Positions 6,806-15,102 of a stretch of DNA of 34,660 nucleotides are shown here, piece after piece; positions within the stretch are counted from its first letter, which is position 1, and each line of letters opens with the position of its first letter. The stretch covers positions 1-34,660 of the forward strand of contig JAISPH010000148.1 in the NCBI GenBank assembly GCA_031275035.1, in the 5' to 3' direction. A program made the translations under genes and the position numbers. The notes below the pieces were generated by a model. The model was not told the origin of the DNA, made no database searches, and saw nothing but the letters and a program-made list of their open reading frames with translations. Source of the DNA: Treponema sp. GTDB taxonomy: Bacteria > Spirochaetota > Spirochaetia > Treponematales > Breznakiellaceae.

Positions 6806-8302
6806 TTGGGGGACGAGCAGTATATCAAAAACGGGCTGAAACGCAAATTCTCGGAGCTGCGCAGTCAAAGCGAGGCGGGGCGGCTTGCGGCCTCTCTCAT
6901 CGCGCAGATTCCTCCTGATTTTGACATCTACCAAAACTACGACATCAACGAGACGCACCAGGCGCAGGCGGTAATTGACTGCTGCGGCCGGTGGATACGG
7001 TATTGTCCGGAGCTCGGGTGGCTGGTGTATGACGAGGAAGACGGATGCTGGAAGGAAGCGTATGCGGAAGCGGCGGTTTTCGCGGTGGTGGAACATTTCG
7101 CGCATCTGCGGTGGGAGAACGCGGGGGACGACGCGAAGGAATTGCGCTTTTGCACGGGGATGCTGAGCGCGGCGGGGCTCATGGCGGTGATGCGGATCAT
7201 AAAAAACGACCAGCGGATCGTGGAGGGGCAAAAAACCTTTGACCTCCGTCCGGAGCTGCTCAACTGCAAGGGGGAGGTATACGACCTCAAGAGGGGAACG
7301 CGGCGGCCGGCGGAACCGGAGGATTACCTCAGGAAGAGCACCCGCTGCGGCGTCTGGAAACCGGAAGGGGCCGGGGAGGAACCGCCGCTGCCGGAAAAGT
7401 TCCTTGAGTTCGTGGGGGAGATAACGAGCAAGGACGGCGGGGCGCGGATGGACCTGGCGCACTACATTCTGTTTTATTTCGGCTACGCCCTCAGCGGGGA
7501 CATGGGGGCCGGTTTCTTTGTAAACTTCCACGGCGGGGGCCGGAACGGGAAGAGCGCGCTTTTAACGCTCATGCTGGAACTGTTCGGGGACTACGGCGCG
7601 GCGATACCGGAGGACCTGGTCCTGGAGAACGCCCGGGCGTCGGGGTTTGACCTGTCGGAGATACCGGGGGTGCGGCTGGGGGTGGTGGCGGACGCGCCGG
7701 ACGGGCACCTGAACATGAAGGACATGAAACCGATCATCACCGGGGACCCGATGTCGGCCCGGCGGAAGTACCGGGAGAACCTCCAGTTTAAGCCGGTGTG
7801 CAAGATCGCGGTGGGGACGAACAACCGGCTGAAGCTCCGGGAAACGGGGCTCGGGGTGCAGCGGCGGCTTCGGATGGTCCCCTTTGATTATACGATTCCC
7901 GAGGAAAAGGTGGACGTATTCCTTAAGGACAAACTGCTGGAGGAGGGGCCGCAGATTCTCGCGCTCCTCATCGGGATGGCGCAGGAATATTACCGGAAAG
8001 GGGGCGGCCCCCGGGCTTTCCCGGCGTGCGCGGTGGTGGACGCGGCAAGCCGGGAGTATATGGCCAGCGAGGATCAGGTGGCCCAGTTCCTGGAAGAGAA
8101 GACGGAGAGCGCCGAAGGGGCGGAGGTTTCGAGCGCGGACCTGTACAAGGCCTATCTGGCCTGGTGCGACGACCAGGGCATCCGCAAGAAGTTAAGCAAG
8201 AACAGTTTCGGGGACCGCCTCACGGCCCGGAAGATGGAACGGAAGCATACCAACAAGGCGTGGCTGTACGTCGGCATCCGGCTCCGGCTTCCCGACGGAT
8301 AA
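6806..8302 (+). CDS. D5-family phage/plasmid primase-helicase, 498 aa
   Basis: The ATPase signature G-G-G-R-N-G-K-S is at residues 243-250 in the context FFVNFHGGGRNGKSALLTLM. It is followed by the superfamily-3 pattern with VRLGVVADAPDG (Walker B-like), LKPIITGDPMSARRKY-type sensor region and KIAVGTNNRLKLRE. This is the D5/P4-alpha C-terminal helicase found in phages and plasmids. The first ~200 residues are D5_N-like; a full catalytic primase domain is not evident. A C-terminal winged helix follows (about 420-498). The start is a TTG at 6806 preceded by GGGAGCAGGGA; no better ATG exists nearby. It should unwind the phage origin, and the repeat-rich stretch right behind it is the natural candidate for its target. 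Confidence 0.85.
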   Translation: MGDEQYIKNGLKRKFSELRSQSEAGRLAASLIAQIPPDFDIYQNYDINETHQAQAVIDCCGRWIRYCPELGWLVYDEEDGCWKEAYAEAAVFAVVEHFAHLRWENAGDDAKELRFCTGMLSAAGLMAVMRIIKNDQRIVEGQKTFDLRPELLNCKGEVYDLKRGTRRPAEPEDYLRKSTRCGVWKPEGAGEEPPLPEKFLEFVGEITSKDGGARMDLAHYILFYFGYALSGDMGAGFFVNFHGGGRNGKSALLTLMLELFGDYGAAIPEDLVLENARASGFDLSEIPGVRLGVVADAPDGHLNMKDMKPIITGDPMSARRKYRENLQFKPVCKIAVGTNNRLKLRETGLGVQRRLRMVPFDYTIPEEKVDVFLKDKLLEEGPQILALLIGMAQEYYRKGGGPRAFPACAVVDAASREYMASEDQVAQFLEEKTESAEGAEVSSADLYKAYLAWCDDQGIRKKLSKNSFGDRLTARKMERKHTNKAWLYVGIRLRLPDG

Positions 8303-8832
8303 GCCGGCGTCCTTCCCCCGCCTTCTTCAATAAAAAAAAGACTAAAAAACCTCATGCTTTGACCCCGTTACCGGTCTGTCACCGGAACACGCAGATCCGT
8401 CACGAAAAGCCCCTTAATTGACCGTAAAACGTACAAAACACACCGTTCCGCCGTTTTTGTCCCCTGGCGGGGGTCCGCCTTCCCCGCAATCCGGGTAAAA
8501 CCGGCGTTCCGGACCGCTCCGCTGCCCTCGGGCCGCTCATAAGTCCGTCACTCCGTCACCGGTCCGTCACCAGGTCCGTCACGGCATAACTTGTTATCCA
8601 GTAAAGAATTATAAGCAACGGTGACGGAGTGACATACTTTTCCCTAAAAGTAAAAAAATATATATCGTAAGTATATATATAGAAAGAAATAATAATAGGG
8701 AAAAGTCCGTCACTCCGTCACTTGCTTTATAATTCCTTATATTACAAAGAATTACGAAGCAATGAAGGGGGCGGCGCGTGACGGACTTGTCCCGGGCCGT
8801 TTCCCGGCGCATACTGAGGGCGGAGGGAAGCC
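8303..8832 (+). other. Noncoding iteron-like region, candidate replication origin
   Basis: No convincing gene lies in these 530 bases. The octamer TCCGTCAC occurs as exact direct copies at 8396, 8544, 8552, 8563, 8575, 8706 and 8714, and as exact inverted copies (GTGACGGA) at 8621 and 8778, with near-copies at about 8375 and 8629. Chance expectation for one octamer on two strands here is about 0.02. The copies flank an AT-rich core (8641-8700) inside a long inverted repeat. Position directly behind the primase-helicase favours an origin with initiator sites; an operator for the small winged-helix protein encoded downstream is the main alternative. Confidence 0.7.
8603..8740. repeat. Long inverted repeat around an AT-rich core
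   Basis: The left arm 8621-8646 and right arm 8696-8721 are inverted copies of 26 bases with only two adjacent mismatches (AT against GG). Similarity continues outward for about 18 more bases (GAATTATAA then GCAA in both arms) with small gaps. The 49-base centre is almost pure A/T and includes TATATAT tracts. Each arm carries a double TCCGTCAC-type motif. This could extrude as a cruciform or serve as a symmetric landing site around a melting element. Confidence 0.9.
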
Positions 8833-9072
8833 ATGGACGAGTATACGGCGAAGGCCCTGAAGCTCTTGCGATGGAACCATGTGACGGCGGCGGACATCGC
8901 GCGGTACACGAAAACCGACGTGATAAAGGCGCGGCGGATACTGGACACCCTGAGCTTTGACCATCCGGTCTACGAAGTAAAACGGGGGGTCTACGGGCTC
9001 CTGCCCCGGGAAAGCGGCCGCGGCAAGCCGGCGGGGATTATCGCCCGGAGGCGCCATCCGGCGGAGAGATAA
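8833..9072 (+). CDS. Small winged-helix DNA-binding protein, 79 aa
   Basis: ATG 8833 has GGAGGGA at 8822-8828. Residues 5-45 read as a helix-turn-helix (ALKLLRWNHVTAADIARYTK then VIKARRILDTL), followed by a beta wing (PVYEVKRGVYGLLP) and a basic tail. This is the shape of a small winged-helix regulator. It sits between the repeat-rich region and the terminase genes and could bind the TCCGTCAC sites just upstream, controlling either replication or late transcription. That link is inference from position. Confidence 0.7.
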   Translation: MDEYTAKALKLLRWNHVTAADIARYTKTDVIKARRILDTLSFDHPVYEVKRGVYGLLPRESGRGKPAGIIARRRHPAER

Positions 9073-9101
9073 ACAAAAGAAAACAAAAGGCCGTCATATT
9101 A

Positions 9102-9130
9102 TTACTCACCGGGGCGAAGGCGTGTATACT
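9102..9130 (+). promoter_or_regulatory. Possible promoter ahead of the packaging genes
   Basis: TATACT at 9125-9130 matches a bacterial -10 box and lies 24 bases before the small-terminase-like start. At 17-base spacing the -35 position (9102-9107) reads TTACTC, a weak match. The upstream 9073-9089 is A-rich. A candidate only. Confidence 0.3.
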
Positions 9131-9154
9131 TGCGCCGTATGAGAGGGAAAACCA

Positions 9155-9547
9155 ATGCCGCTGCCTAAAGGAAGGACGAACAATCCCCACGGGAGGCCCC
9201 GAAAGAACAGCACCCTGACCGAGGCGCTGCGGCGATATGTGCTGGATAAGAAAAAACTCACCATCCCCGGGTTAACGGACGAGAACGCCCGGGACGCGCT
9301 GGTCAGGAAACTGTATACCATGGCGGTGTACGGGGATTTAGCGGCGATCAAGTATATCTTCGACCGGCTGGAAGGGAAGCCGATAGAGACGGTACGGGCA
9401 AGCCTGGAGAGCGGGAACCTGAACGTGATCCAGAGCCTGCAGAAAGAGCTTTTTGATTTTGACGGGGAGGAAGCCGGTGGGCGGGGAGCGGGTACTCTGG
9501 AGCCCCCAGCGGAAACAGGCGGAAGCGCTGGGGAACAACGCCTTTGA
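9155..9547 (+). CDS. Terminase small subunit-like DNA-binding protein, 130 aa
   Basis: The N-terminus MPLPKGRTNNPHGRPRKNST is the basic P-x-G-R-T-N-N-P-x-G-R-P arm typical of DUF5681/small-terminase-like proteins. A helical region with LREALRRYV-type sequence and KYIFDRLEGKPIETVRA (about 67-83) follows, again typical. Start ATG 9155 has GAGAGGG upstream. Small terminases recognise the packaging site and hand DNA to the large subunit. The gene overlaps the large-subunit gene by 71 bases in another frame, so its last ~24 residues (Gly/Glu-rich) may be tolerated rather than functional. Confidence 0.7.
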   Translation: MPLPKGRTNNPHGRPRKNSTLTEALRRYVLDKKKLTIPGLTDENARDALVRKLYTMAVYGDLAAIKYIFDRLEGKPIETVRASLESGNLNVIQSLQKELFDFDGEEAGGRGAGTLEPPAETGGSAGEQRL

Positions 9548-10865
9548 ACTGCTGTACGGGGGCGCGGCGGGCGGGGGAAAGACGGATTTTCTCCTGGTGG
9601 ATTACCTGGGGTTTGCGAACGAGTGGCGGGAGCACTGGACGGGAATATTATTCCGGCAGACCTACCCTGAACTGGACGCGATAATCCAGCGGGCACGGGA
9701 ACTGTACCTGCCTCTGGGAGCCGTCTGGAACCAGAGCGCCAAGGTGTTTACGTTTCCGACGGGGAGCCGGTTATATTTACGGTTTCTGGAGAACGAAAAC
9801 GACGTGATCCGGTACCAGGGGCAGGCCTACACCTGGGTGGGATTTGACGAGGCGGGGAACTATCCGACGGATTACGTATGGAAATACATGATGAGCCGGC
9901 TGCGGAGCGCGGCGGGGGCGCCCTGCTATATCCGGGGGACGGCGAATCCCGGGGGCCGGGGACATATGTGGCTTAAGACGCGGTTTATCGACAACCGGGA
10001 ACCGGGGAAGATCTACCGGATTCCGGTCCCAAGCCGGGGAGGGACGAGGTACACCACCCGGTGTTTTATCCCTTCCCGGGTGACGGACAACCGGCGGCTC
10101 CTGGAAAACGACCCCGGCTATGTGACGCGGCTTGAAATGCTGCCGGCGTATTTGCGGAGGGCGCTGTTGGACGGGGACTGGGATGTGTTTGCGGGGCAGG
10201 TATTTGACGAGTTCCGGCGGGACGTCCATGTGGTAAAGCCCTATGCGCTGCCCGCGGGGGAGTGGCACCGGTTTTACGCGCTTGACTGGGGATACGCGGC
10301 GCCCTACGCCATCGTGAAACTGGCGGTGGACCGGTACGGCCGGATGGTACAGTACGGGGAGATCTACGGATGCGCGCCGGGGGAAGCCAACAAGGGGATA
10401 AGGAAGGGGGCGAGCGAAGCGGCGGCGGATGCCTGGGCGGACGCGGTCAGGGAAGGGGTAACGGAGCTGGTGGCGGACCCGGCGAACTGGAACAAAGTGG
10501 ACAGCCAGCCGGCGCCGGCGGAATACTTTGAACAGGCGGGATTCCGCATGGAACGGGGGAACCACGACCGGGTTCCCGGATGGCTTGCCCTCCACGAGCG
10601 GCTGAAACAGCGGGACGAACAGGGCCGCCCGATGCTCCAGGTTTTTGACACCTGCCTCCACACGATACGGACGCTACCGGCACTGACGCCGGACCGGAAC
10701 CATCCGGAAGACGTGGACTCCAGGCTGGAGGATCACCTGGCGGACGCGCTCCGGTACGGGGTGATGAGCGATTCCGCCATAAACCCCCAATCGGTATTCC
10801 GGCGGCGGCACTACGCGGCGGCGAAACCGGTCCGGTACAATGTCCTGGATTACAATAATTTTTAA
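9477..10865 (+). CDS. terL: Terminase large subunit, 462 aa
   Basis: ATPase: Walker A G-G-A-A-G-G-G-K-T (Lys35), adenine-side motif WSPQRKQAEAL at the start, Walker B W-V-G-F-D-E-A-G (Asp124, Glu125), and coupling segment RGTANPGGRGH. Nuclease (RNase H-like): Y-A-L-D-W-G (Asp270), V-A-D-P-A-N-W (Asp334) and H-L-A-D-A-L-R-Y-G (Asp423), the expected three acidic sites. The protein packages DNA into the prohead and cuts concatemers. I choose GTG 9477 because GGGGAGG lies at 9464-9470; an in-frame TTG at 9453 has no site. Length is normal for the family, and no residue seems missing. Confidence 0.95.
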   Translation: MGGERVLWSPQRKQAEALGNNAFELLYGGAAGGGKTDFLLVDYLGFANEWREHWTGILFRQTYPELDAIIQRARELYLPLGAVWNQSAKVFTFPTGSRLYLRFLENENDVIRYQGQAYTWVGFDEAGNYPTDYVWKYMMSRLRSAAGAPCYIRGTANPGGRGHMWLKTRFIDNREPGKIYRIPVPSRGGTRYTTRCFIPSRVTDNRRLLENDPGYVTRLEMLPAYLRRALLDGDWDVFAGQVFDEFRRDVHVVKPYALPAGEWHRFYALDWGYAAPYAIVKLAVDRYGRMVQYGEIYGCAPGEANKGIRKGASEAAADAWADAVREGVTELVADPANWNKVDSQPAPAEYFEQAGFRMERGNHDRVPGWLALHERLKQRDEQGRPMLQVFDTCLHTIRTLPALTPDRNHPEDVDSRLEDHLADALRYGVMSDSAINPQSVFRRRHYAAAKPVRYNVLDYNNF

Positions 10866-10917
10866 AAAAAAGGTCAAATTATTACGTTATATAAAATAAT
10901 CTGAAATACTGGTTCCC
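10866..10917 (+). promoter_or_regulatory. AT-rich gap before the portal gene, possible promoter
   Basis: This 52-base gap is much more AT-rich than its surroundings. It contains TATAAA at 10890-10895 and a small inverted pair ATTATT/AATAAT. No good -35 box is seen. The portal start behind it (GTG 10918) lacks a clear ribosome site, so this gap may carry a leader signal instead. Confidence 0.25.
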
Positions 10918-12618
10918 GTGATACTGAAAACGGGATTATCCGGCCGGGATACGGCCGAGGCATTAACCAGGGAACTCGCCCGTCTCAAGACCCGGCGCCG
11001 GGACTTTGAAAGCGCCTGGGAAGAGGCCCAGCGGTTCGTCTCTTCGGTGGTACTCAAGTTCGGCGAGGATGCCGACACCTCCGGCGAGGGCTATCTCATT
11101 CCCCGGCGTATTACCGGGCGGCCGGCGAATTACCTGGAGACCCTGGTCGCGGGCATCTCGGGCTACTCCATCAACCCCAACATCATGTGGCTCAAGCTCG
11201 GTATCGCGGACCGGGACCTGGAAGAACAGTACGGGGTAAAGGACTGGCTTGAAAAATCCGAGGAAGCCCTCTACAAGGCCTATAACGATGGGAACCTCTA
11301 CAGCCAGATGCCGGCCCTCATTGAGTCGGCGGCGACCTTCGGCCACGGGGTCATGCTCGTCGACGAGGACGTGGTGCATAAAAAAATCCGCTGCGCCGCG
11401 ATGAACCCCCCGGAGATATACCTGGATACCAACGAATACGATGAGGTGGACACGGTCTTCCGGGAATTCTACCTGACGGCGGAGAACGCCGCGGCCTACT
11501 TCGGCCTTGAAAAACTGGCCCCTGAAATACGGGACACCTGGAGGGATGAGGAATCCAAGACGCGGCCGGTCCACCTGTGCCACGCGGTATACAAGCATAA
11601 GGGAAGCGACGGGAACAACCTCCTCGCCCGGGAATTTATGTACGCCTCGGTATTCATGGACCTGGACAACCGGCACCTCATCAAAGAAGGGGGCTACCAT
11701 GATTTCCCCTACGCGGTGTTCACCTGGAAAAAAACCATGGGAAAGCAGTACGGCTACAGCCCGGCCATGGGAGCGGTGAGCGACATCAAGCTCCTGCACA
11801 AGGGGGTGGAAAGCCTCCTGGAAGTAGCCCAGCTTTCCGCCCGGCCGCCCATGAACGTCCCTCAGAAGCTCCAGGGCTCTGAACAACTGGTTCCGGACGG
11901 CCGGAACTACTATCTGACGCCGGACCAGATCATCAGCCCGGTGCAGGTGGGGGCCAACTTCCCCATCACCATTGAAATCACCCGGGACATGGAGGAGCGG
12001 ATCAAGGACTGGTTCCACGTTGATTTTTTCCTCATGCTCCAGCAGCAGAGCCGGCAGATGACGGCGACGGAGGTGGTGGAACTCCAGGGAGAGAAGGCGG
12101 CGGTATTGTCCAACATGGTGACGAACCTCAACTACGCCCTGCAGAAGATAGTCCAGCGGAGCGTGGACATCCTGTTCCGCCAGGGGAAGATGCCGGAGCT
12201 GCCCGCTGCGCTGCAACGGCAGCAAACTTCCCTGAAGGTGGACTTTATCGGCATCCTTGCCCAGGCGCAGAAGAAGGCCCACCGCACCAGCGGCATCATG
12301 CAGGGGATTCAGATCATGGGGGCCCTGGCCCAGATGGCCCGGGCGGTCCCCCAGATTGCCGAGGCCTTTGACTATGTGGACGCCTCGCAGATCCTGCGGA
12401 ACGGGTTTGAGTCCGGAGGCATGAGCCAGCTCGCCATCCGGGAAGATGAGGACGTCCAGCGGATACGGCAGGCCCGGGCCGAGGCCCAGGCGGCCATGGA
12501 ACAGCAGCAGCTGGCCTTACAGCAGCAACAGGAGCTGCTTAAGAACTACAAGCAGCTTAACGAGCCGGTGAACCCCGACAGCCCCATAGGGCAGCTGGAT
12601 CAGGGAGGGGAGGGGTGA
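10918..12618 (+). CDS. Head-to-tail connector (portal) protein, podovirus type, 566 aa
   Basis: The sequence follows the T7 gp8-like connector family. It has an N-terminal region with LARLKTRRRDFESAWEEAQR and the RRITGRPANYLETLVAGI segment, then FGHGVMLVDED, PPEIYLDTNEYDEVDTVFRE, a central MGAVSDIKLLHKGVESLLEV helix, and a Gln-rich C-terminus (AAMEQQQLALQQQQELL). Portals form the 12-subunit ring through which DNA enters and leaves the head. Position right after the large terminase fits. GTG 10918 is the first usable start in the frame; no strong ribosome site is visible. Length is normal for podoviruses. Confidence 0.9.
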   Translation: MILKTGLSGRDTAEALTRELARLKTRRRDFESAWEEAQRFVSSVVLKFGEDADTSGEGYLIPRRITGRPANYLETLVAGISGYSINPNIMWLKLGIADRDLEEQYGVKDWLEKSEEALYKAYNDGNLYSQMPALIESAATFGHGVMLVDEDVVHKKIRCAAMNPPEIYLDTNEYDEVDTVFREFYLTAENAAAYFGLEKLAPEIRDTWRDEESKTRPVHLCHAVYKHKGSDGNNLLAREFMYASVFMDLDNRHLIKEGGYHDFPYAVFTWKKTMGKQYGYSPAMGAVSDIKLLHKGVESLLEVAQLSARPPMNVPQKLQGSEQLVPDGRNYYLTPDQIISPVQVGANFPITIEITRDMEERIKDWFHVDFFLMLQQQSRQMTATEVVELQGEKAAVLSNMVTNLNYALQKIVQRSVDILFRQGKMPELPAALQRQQTSLKVDFIGILAQAQKKAHRTSGIMQGIQIMGALAQMARAVPQIAEAFDYVDASQILRNGFESGGMSQLAIREDEDVQRIRQARAEAQAAMEQQQLALQQQQELLKNYKQLNEPVNPDSPIGQLDQGGEG

Positions 12619-12806
12619 AAAAGGGAAACGTCATCGACATATCCGAGGGGGTGCCCCACAAAATATCGGAGGTTATTTGTGTTCATTGCGGTAAACGATG
12701 GATCGCCGCACGGCCCGAAAAAAACCTGTTAAAGAATCTGGAATGTCCCAACCATCACGTTGGGTTTGTTATCGAAACCGGAGAGGAGATACTCCCTGAT
12801 GATTAA
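12615..12806 (+). CDS. Small zinc-ribbon-like protein, 63 aa
   Basis: GTG 12615 overlaps the portal stop (GTGA). Residues C-V-H-C-G-K-R-W and L-E-C-P-N-H-H give two Cys/His pairs about 20 residues apart, a mini zinc-ribbon arrangement. Small proteins of this kind are common between portal and scaffold genes in phages. No known partner. Confidence 0.65.
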   Translation: MKKGNVIDISEGVPHKISEVICVHCGKRWIAARPEKNLLKNLECPNHHVGFVIETGEEILPDD

Positions 12807-12993
12807 ATCGGAGCTGCACCTGAACGAGGTGTTGACCCTCATGCGCAAGGCGCAAAAAGAGGCCAAACGGTTCCCGTCCAAGGACAACGTCGCTACGGCC
12901 CGGTACTGGGAGGGTGTCGTGGACGGGTACCTTGCATCCGCGGAAAAGGAGCACTGCCGGACGGTGGTCAGGATTACGGAGGCTGCCGGATGA
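12799..12993 (+). CDS. Small helical hypothetical protein, 64 aa
   Basis: ATG 12799 has GGAGAGGAG upstream and overlaps the previous gene by 8 bases; a longer open frame from 12760 is read-through of that gene. The sequence MIKSELHLNEVLTLMRKAQK continues as two probable helices. No family recognised. Coupled by ATGA to the next gene at 12990. Confidence 0.6.
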   Translation: MIKSELHLNEVLTLMRKAQKEAKRFPSKDNVATARYWEGVVDGYLASAEKEHCRTVVRITEAAG

Positions 12994-13250
12994 AATTCCC
13001 CTGGAAGCGCGGGAACGCGAAGGGCAAAACAGAGGAGGAGATCCGGCGGATATTCCAGCGGGTGTTCCTCTCGGCGGACGGCCAGGAAGTGCTGCGGATC
13101 CTCCTCAACGACTGGAGCTATTTCGATATCTGCGACACGGAGCAGAAGCGGGTCCTCAACGATTACGCGAAGATATTTTTGCATGAAAAACTGGGATTAC
13201 ACCGTATAGTTCTCTATACGGAGCTTGATAAAGACCTGAAAGCGGAGTAA
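12990..13250 (+). CDS. Bbp19-like phage protein, 86 aa
   Basis: The start overlaps the preceding stop (ATGA). The core I-F-Q-R-V-F-L-S-A-D-G-Q-E-V-L-R-I-L-L-N-D-W, followed by a second helix with VLNDYAKIFLHEKLGL, has the layout of the short Bbp19-type proteins encoded before the scaffold in BPP-1-like podoviruses. The role is unknown. Assignment is by motif and position only. Confidence 0.6.
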   Translation: MKFPWKRGNAKGKTEEEIRRIFQRVFLSADGQEVLRILLNDWSYFDICDTEQKRVLNDYAKIFLHEKLGLHRIVLYTELDKDLKAE

Positions 13251-13251
13251 G

Positions 13252-13307
13252 CAGCAGCCGTTCTGGCTGCTGTACGGTTAAACGTCAGCGGCGATACCGC
13301 CGCTTTT
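13252..13307 (+). terminator. Two hairpins before the scaffold gene, second one terminator-like
   Basis: First hairpin: CAGCAGCC (13252-13259) pairs with GGCTGCTG (13265-13272) around a 5-base loop. Second: AGCGGCG (13287-13293) pairs with CGCCGCT (13298-13304) around ATAC and runs into TTTT (13304-13307). The pair could partly stop transcription from the portal group or protect the start of the abundant scaffold/capsid mRNA, whose AGAGGAG site follows immediately. Confidence 0.6.
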
Positions 13308-13320
13308 AAGAGGAGTAACT

Positions 13321-14109
13321 ATGTCGTTACAAGAAGTCATGTCCGGTGGTAACGCTGCGAATCAGAGCGCCAACCCGACGAACCCCCTTCCTGATTCGTC
13401 CGGTGGTAAGGGCCCGGCGCAGGCCCCCAACCCGACCCGCCCGCAATCTGCGCTGTCCGGCGGTAACGGCTCTCCAGCCGCCAACCCGACTGTCACGCTG
13501 CCCCCCTGGGCAAACCAGGTGTCCAAAGAGTACCGGGAAAACCCCGAATATGCCCCGAAGCTGGCGGCCTTTGAGAAGCTCGACGACCTCGTCAAGGGGT
13601 ATTTCGAGGCCCAGGGCAAAAGCGATATCCCCGGCGCCGGCGCGAAACCGGAAGAACTGGCCGCCTTCTGGCGGAAGCTGGGGCACCCGGAGAAACCCGA
13701 AGGGTACACGGTATCGAAAGATCAGAACGCGGGGACCTTTATTTCCGCCGCCCACGCGGCCCGGCTCACCGACGAGCAGGCCACGGCGCTGTGGAAATCA
13801 GTGTCCGAAGGAACAGCCCGGCAGCTTGCCGCCGCGCAGGAGGCGCAGGCAGCGGAGATTTCCGCTACCGACACCCTCCTGCAGAAAGAGTACGGTGATA
13901 ACTACGAATACGCCCTGGAGATGTTCAAACGGGGCATCGGAAACGGGCCGCTACGAGCCCTCATCACCAACGCGGGGCTTGCCGGAAAACCGGAACTCGT
14001 CAAGGCCTTTATCGCCCTGGGAGCATCCATGCAGGAATCGGGAAGCCCGAAAAGCGGGGACCTTCCCGGGGCGGCGCGGGATTATATGAACGAGGCCTGG
14101 TTTAAATAA
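13321..14109 (+). CDS. Capsid scaffold/assembly protein, 262 aa
   Basis: ATG 13321 has AAGAGGAG upstream. The gene lies directly before the capsid gene. Residues ~5-60 are low-complexity with three loose copies of an S-G-G-x-G-x(3-5)-N-P-T unit. Then come WANQVSKEYRENPEYAPKLA, a G-H-P-E-K-P-E-G-Y-T segment (as seen in many phage scaffolds), and long Ala/Glu/Gln helices, ending in DYMNEAWFK. Scaffold proteins fill the prohead interior and leave before or during packaging. The combination of position, helical acidic body and short C-terminus makes this the likely role. Confidence 0.8.
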   Translation: MSLQEVMSGGNAANQSANPTNPLPDSSGGKGPAQAPNPTRPQSALSGGNGSPAANPTVTLPPWANQVSKEYRENPEYAPKLAAFEKLDDLVKGYFEAQGKSDIPGAGAKPEELAAFWRKLGHPEKPEGYTVSKDQNAGTFISAAHAARLTDEQATALWKSVSEGTARQLAAAQEAQAAEISATDTLLQKEYGDNYEYALEMFKRGIGNGPLRALITNAGLAGKPELVKAFIALGASMQESGSPKSGDLPGAARDYMNEAWFK

Positions 14110-14121
14110 CAAGGAATAGGT

Positions 14122-15090
14122 ATGGCAGTATTAAATGCCGCGGACAGACTGACCGCCCTGGAGGCGGTCAAACGCACCGGCCAGCCCTGGCCGAACCGGA
14201 TCATTGAATGTTTAACGCAGACCAATGAAATCTTAATGGACATGCCCGTGATGGAAGCGAACAACGGGACGCTACACACCATGGTCCGGCGTAAAGCCCT
14301 GGCGCAGTCTTCTGCCCGCCGGTACTACGAAGGGACCCCCACGGTGGCGACCCAGACGGACACCGTCACCGAATACACCCAGATGTGGCAGGCCATCAGC
14401 AACGTGGACGCGAGCCTCGCGGATCACACCGGGGACGCCGCGGCCTTCCGCAAGACCGAGGCTGTCGGCATCCTCAACGGGATGGGAATACAGCAGGCCC
14501 GGGACCTCATTTACGGCAGCAGGCAGCAGCAGGGGGGCCTGGATATCGACGGGTTCGCGGCGCGGCTCGCCAAGCTGGACAACAAAACCGTCTTTGACGC
14601 CGGGGGCACGGGAAGCGACCTGACGAGCCTCTATATCGCCGCCCTGGGTGAACGGTTCTTGCACCTCATTTACCCCCGGGGCTTTGGTACCGTGGGGGTG
14701 AGACAGAGCGACGACGGGCGCCGGCTCGTGACGGACGCCACGGGGAAAAACGAGTTCTTCGTCTACACGACGGTATTCGAGAGCCAATACGGGATCGCCC
14801 TGGAGGACCCCCGGTCCCTTATCAGGATCGCCAACATCGCGGCGGATACGGACCCCGAGGAGCTCATCCTCCTCATCCTCAAGATCCTCCGGCGGCTCCC
14901 CAACGGCGCCGCCACCTATGCCCTGTACGGGAACTTCACCGTCCGGGACATTATCGAGAAGGCGGCCATTGAGAAGAACAACGTGATCTACAGCACGGAG
15001 GACCCCTGGGGACGGCCCCTGACCATGCTGCGGAACCTCCGGGTCCGCACGGTGGAAGCCATCCTGGACACCGAAGCCCGGATAACCTAA
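14122..15090 (+). CDS. Major capsid protein, podovirus (Bbp17-like), 322 aa
   Basis: The gene follows the scaffold with a 12-base gap and AAGGA before ATG 14122. The sequence has the features of BPP-1-type capsid proteins with an HK97-type fold: an N-arm (LTALEAVKRTGQPWPNRIIE), an MPVMEANNGTLHTMVRRKAL strand pair, YTQMWQAISNVDASLADHTG, and a C-terminal region with NFTVRDIIEKAAIEKNNVIY and LRVRTVEAILDTEARI. It should form the icosahedral shell. Length fits. No cleavage site is obvious. Confidence 0.9.
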   Translation: MAVLNAADRLTALEAVKRTGQPWPNRIIECLTQTNEILMDMPVMEANNGTLHTMVRRKALAQSSARRYYEGTPTVATQTDTVTEYTQMWQAISNVDASLADHTGDAAAFRKTEAVGILNGMGIQQARDLIYGSRQQQGGLDIDGFAARLAKLDNKTVFDAGGTGSDLTSLYIAALGERFLHLIYPRGFGTVGVRQSDDGRRLVTDATGKNEFFVYTTVFESQYGIALEDPRSLIRIANIAADTDPEELILLILKILRRLPNGAATYALYGNFTVRDIIEKAAIEKNNVIYSTEDPWGRPLTMLRNLRVRTVEAILDTEARIT

Positions 15091-15102
15091 AGGAGGAACA
15101 CG

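Noticed and set aside
8609..8812. 67-residue minus-strand frame in the origin-like region
   Set aside because: It lies across the inverted repeat and the A/T core, so its composition follows the repeats; no ribosome site was seen.
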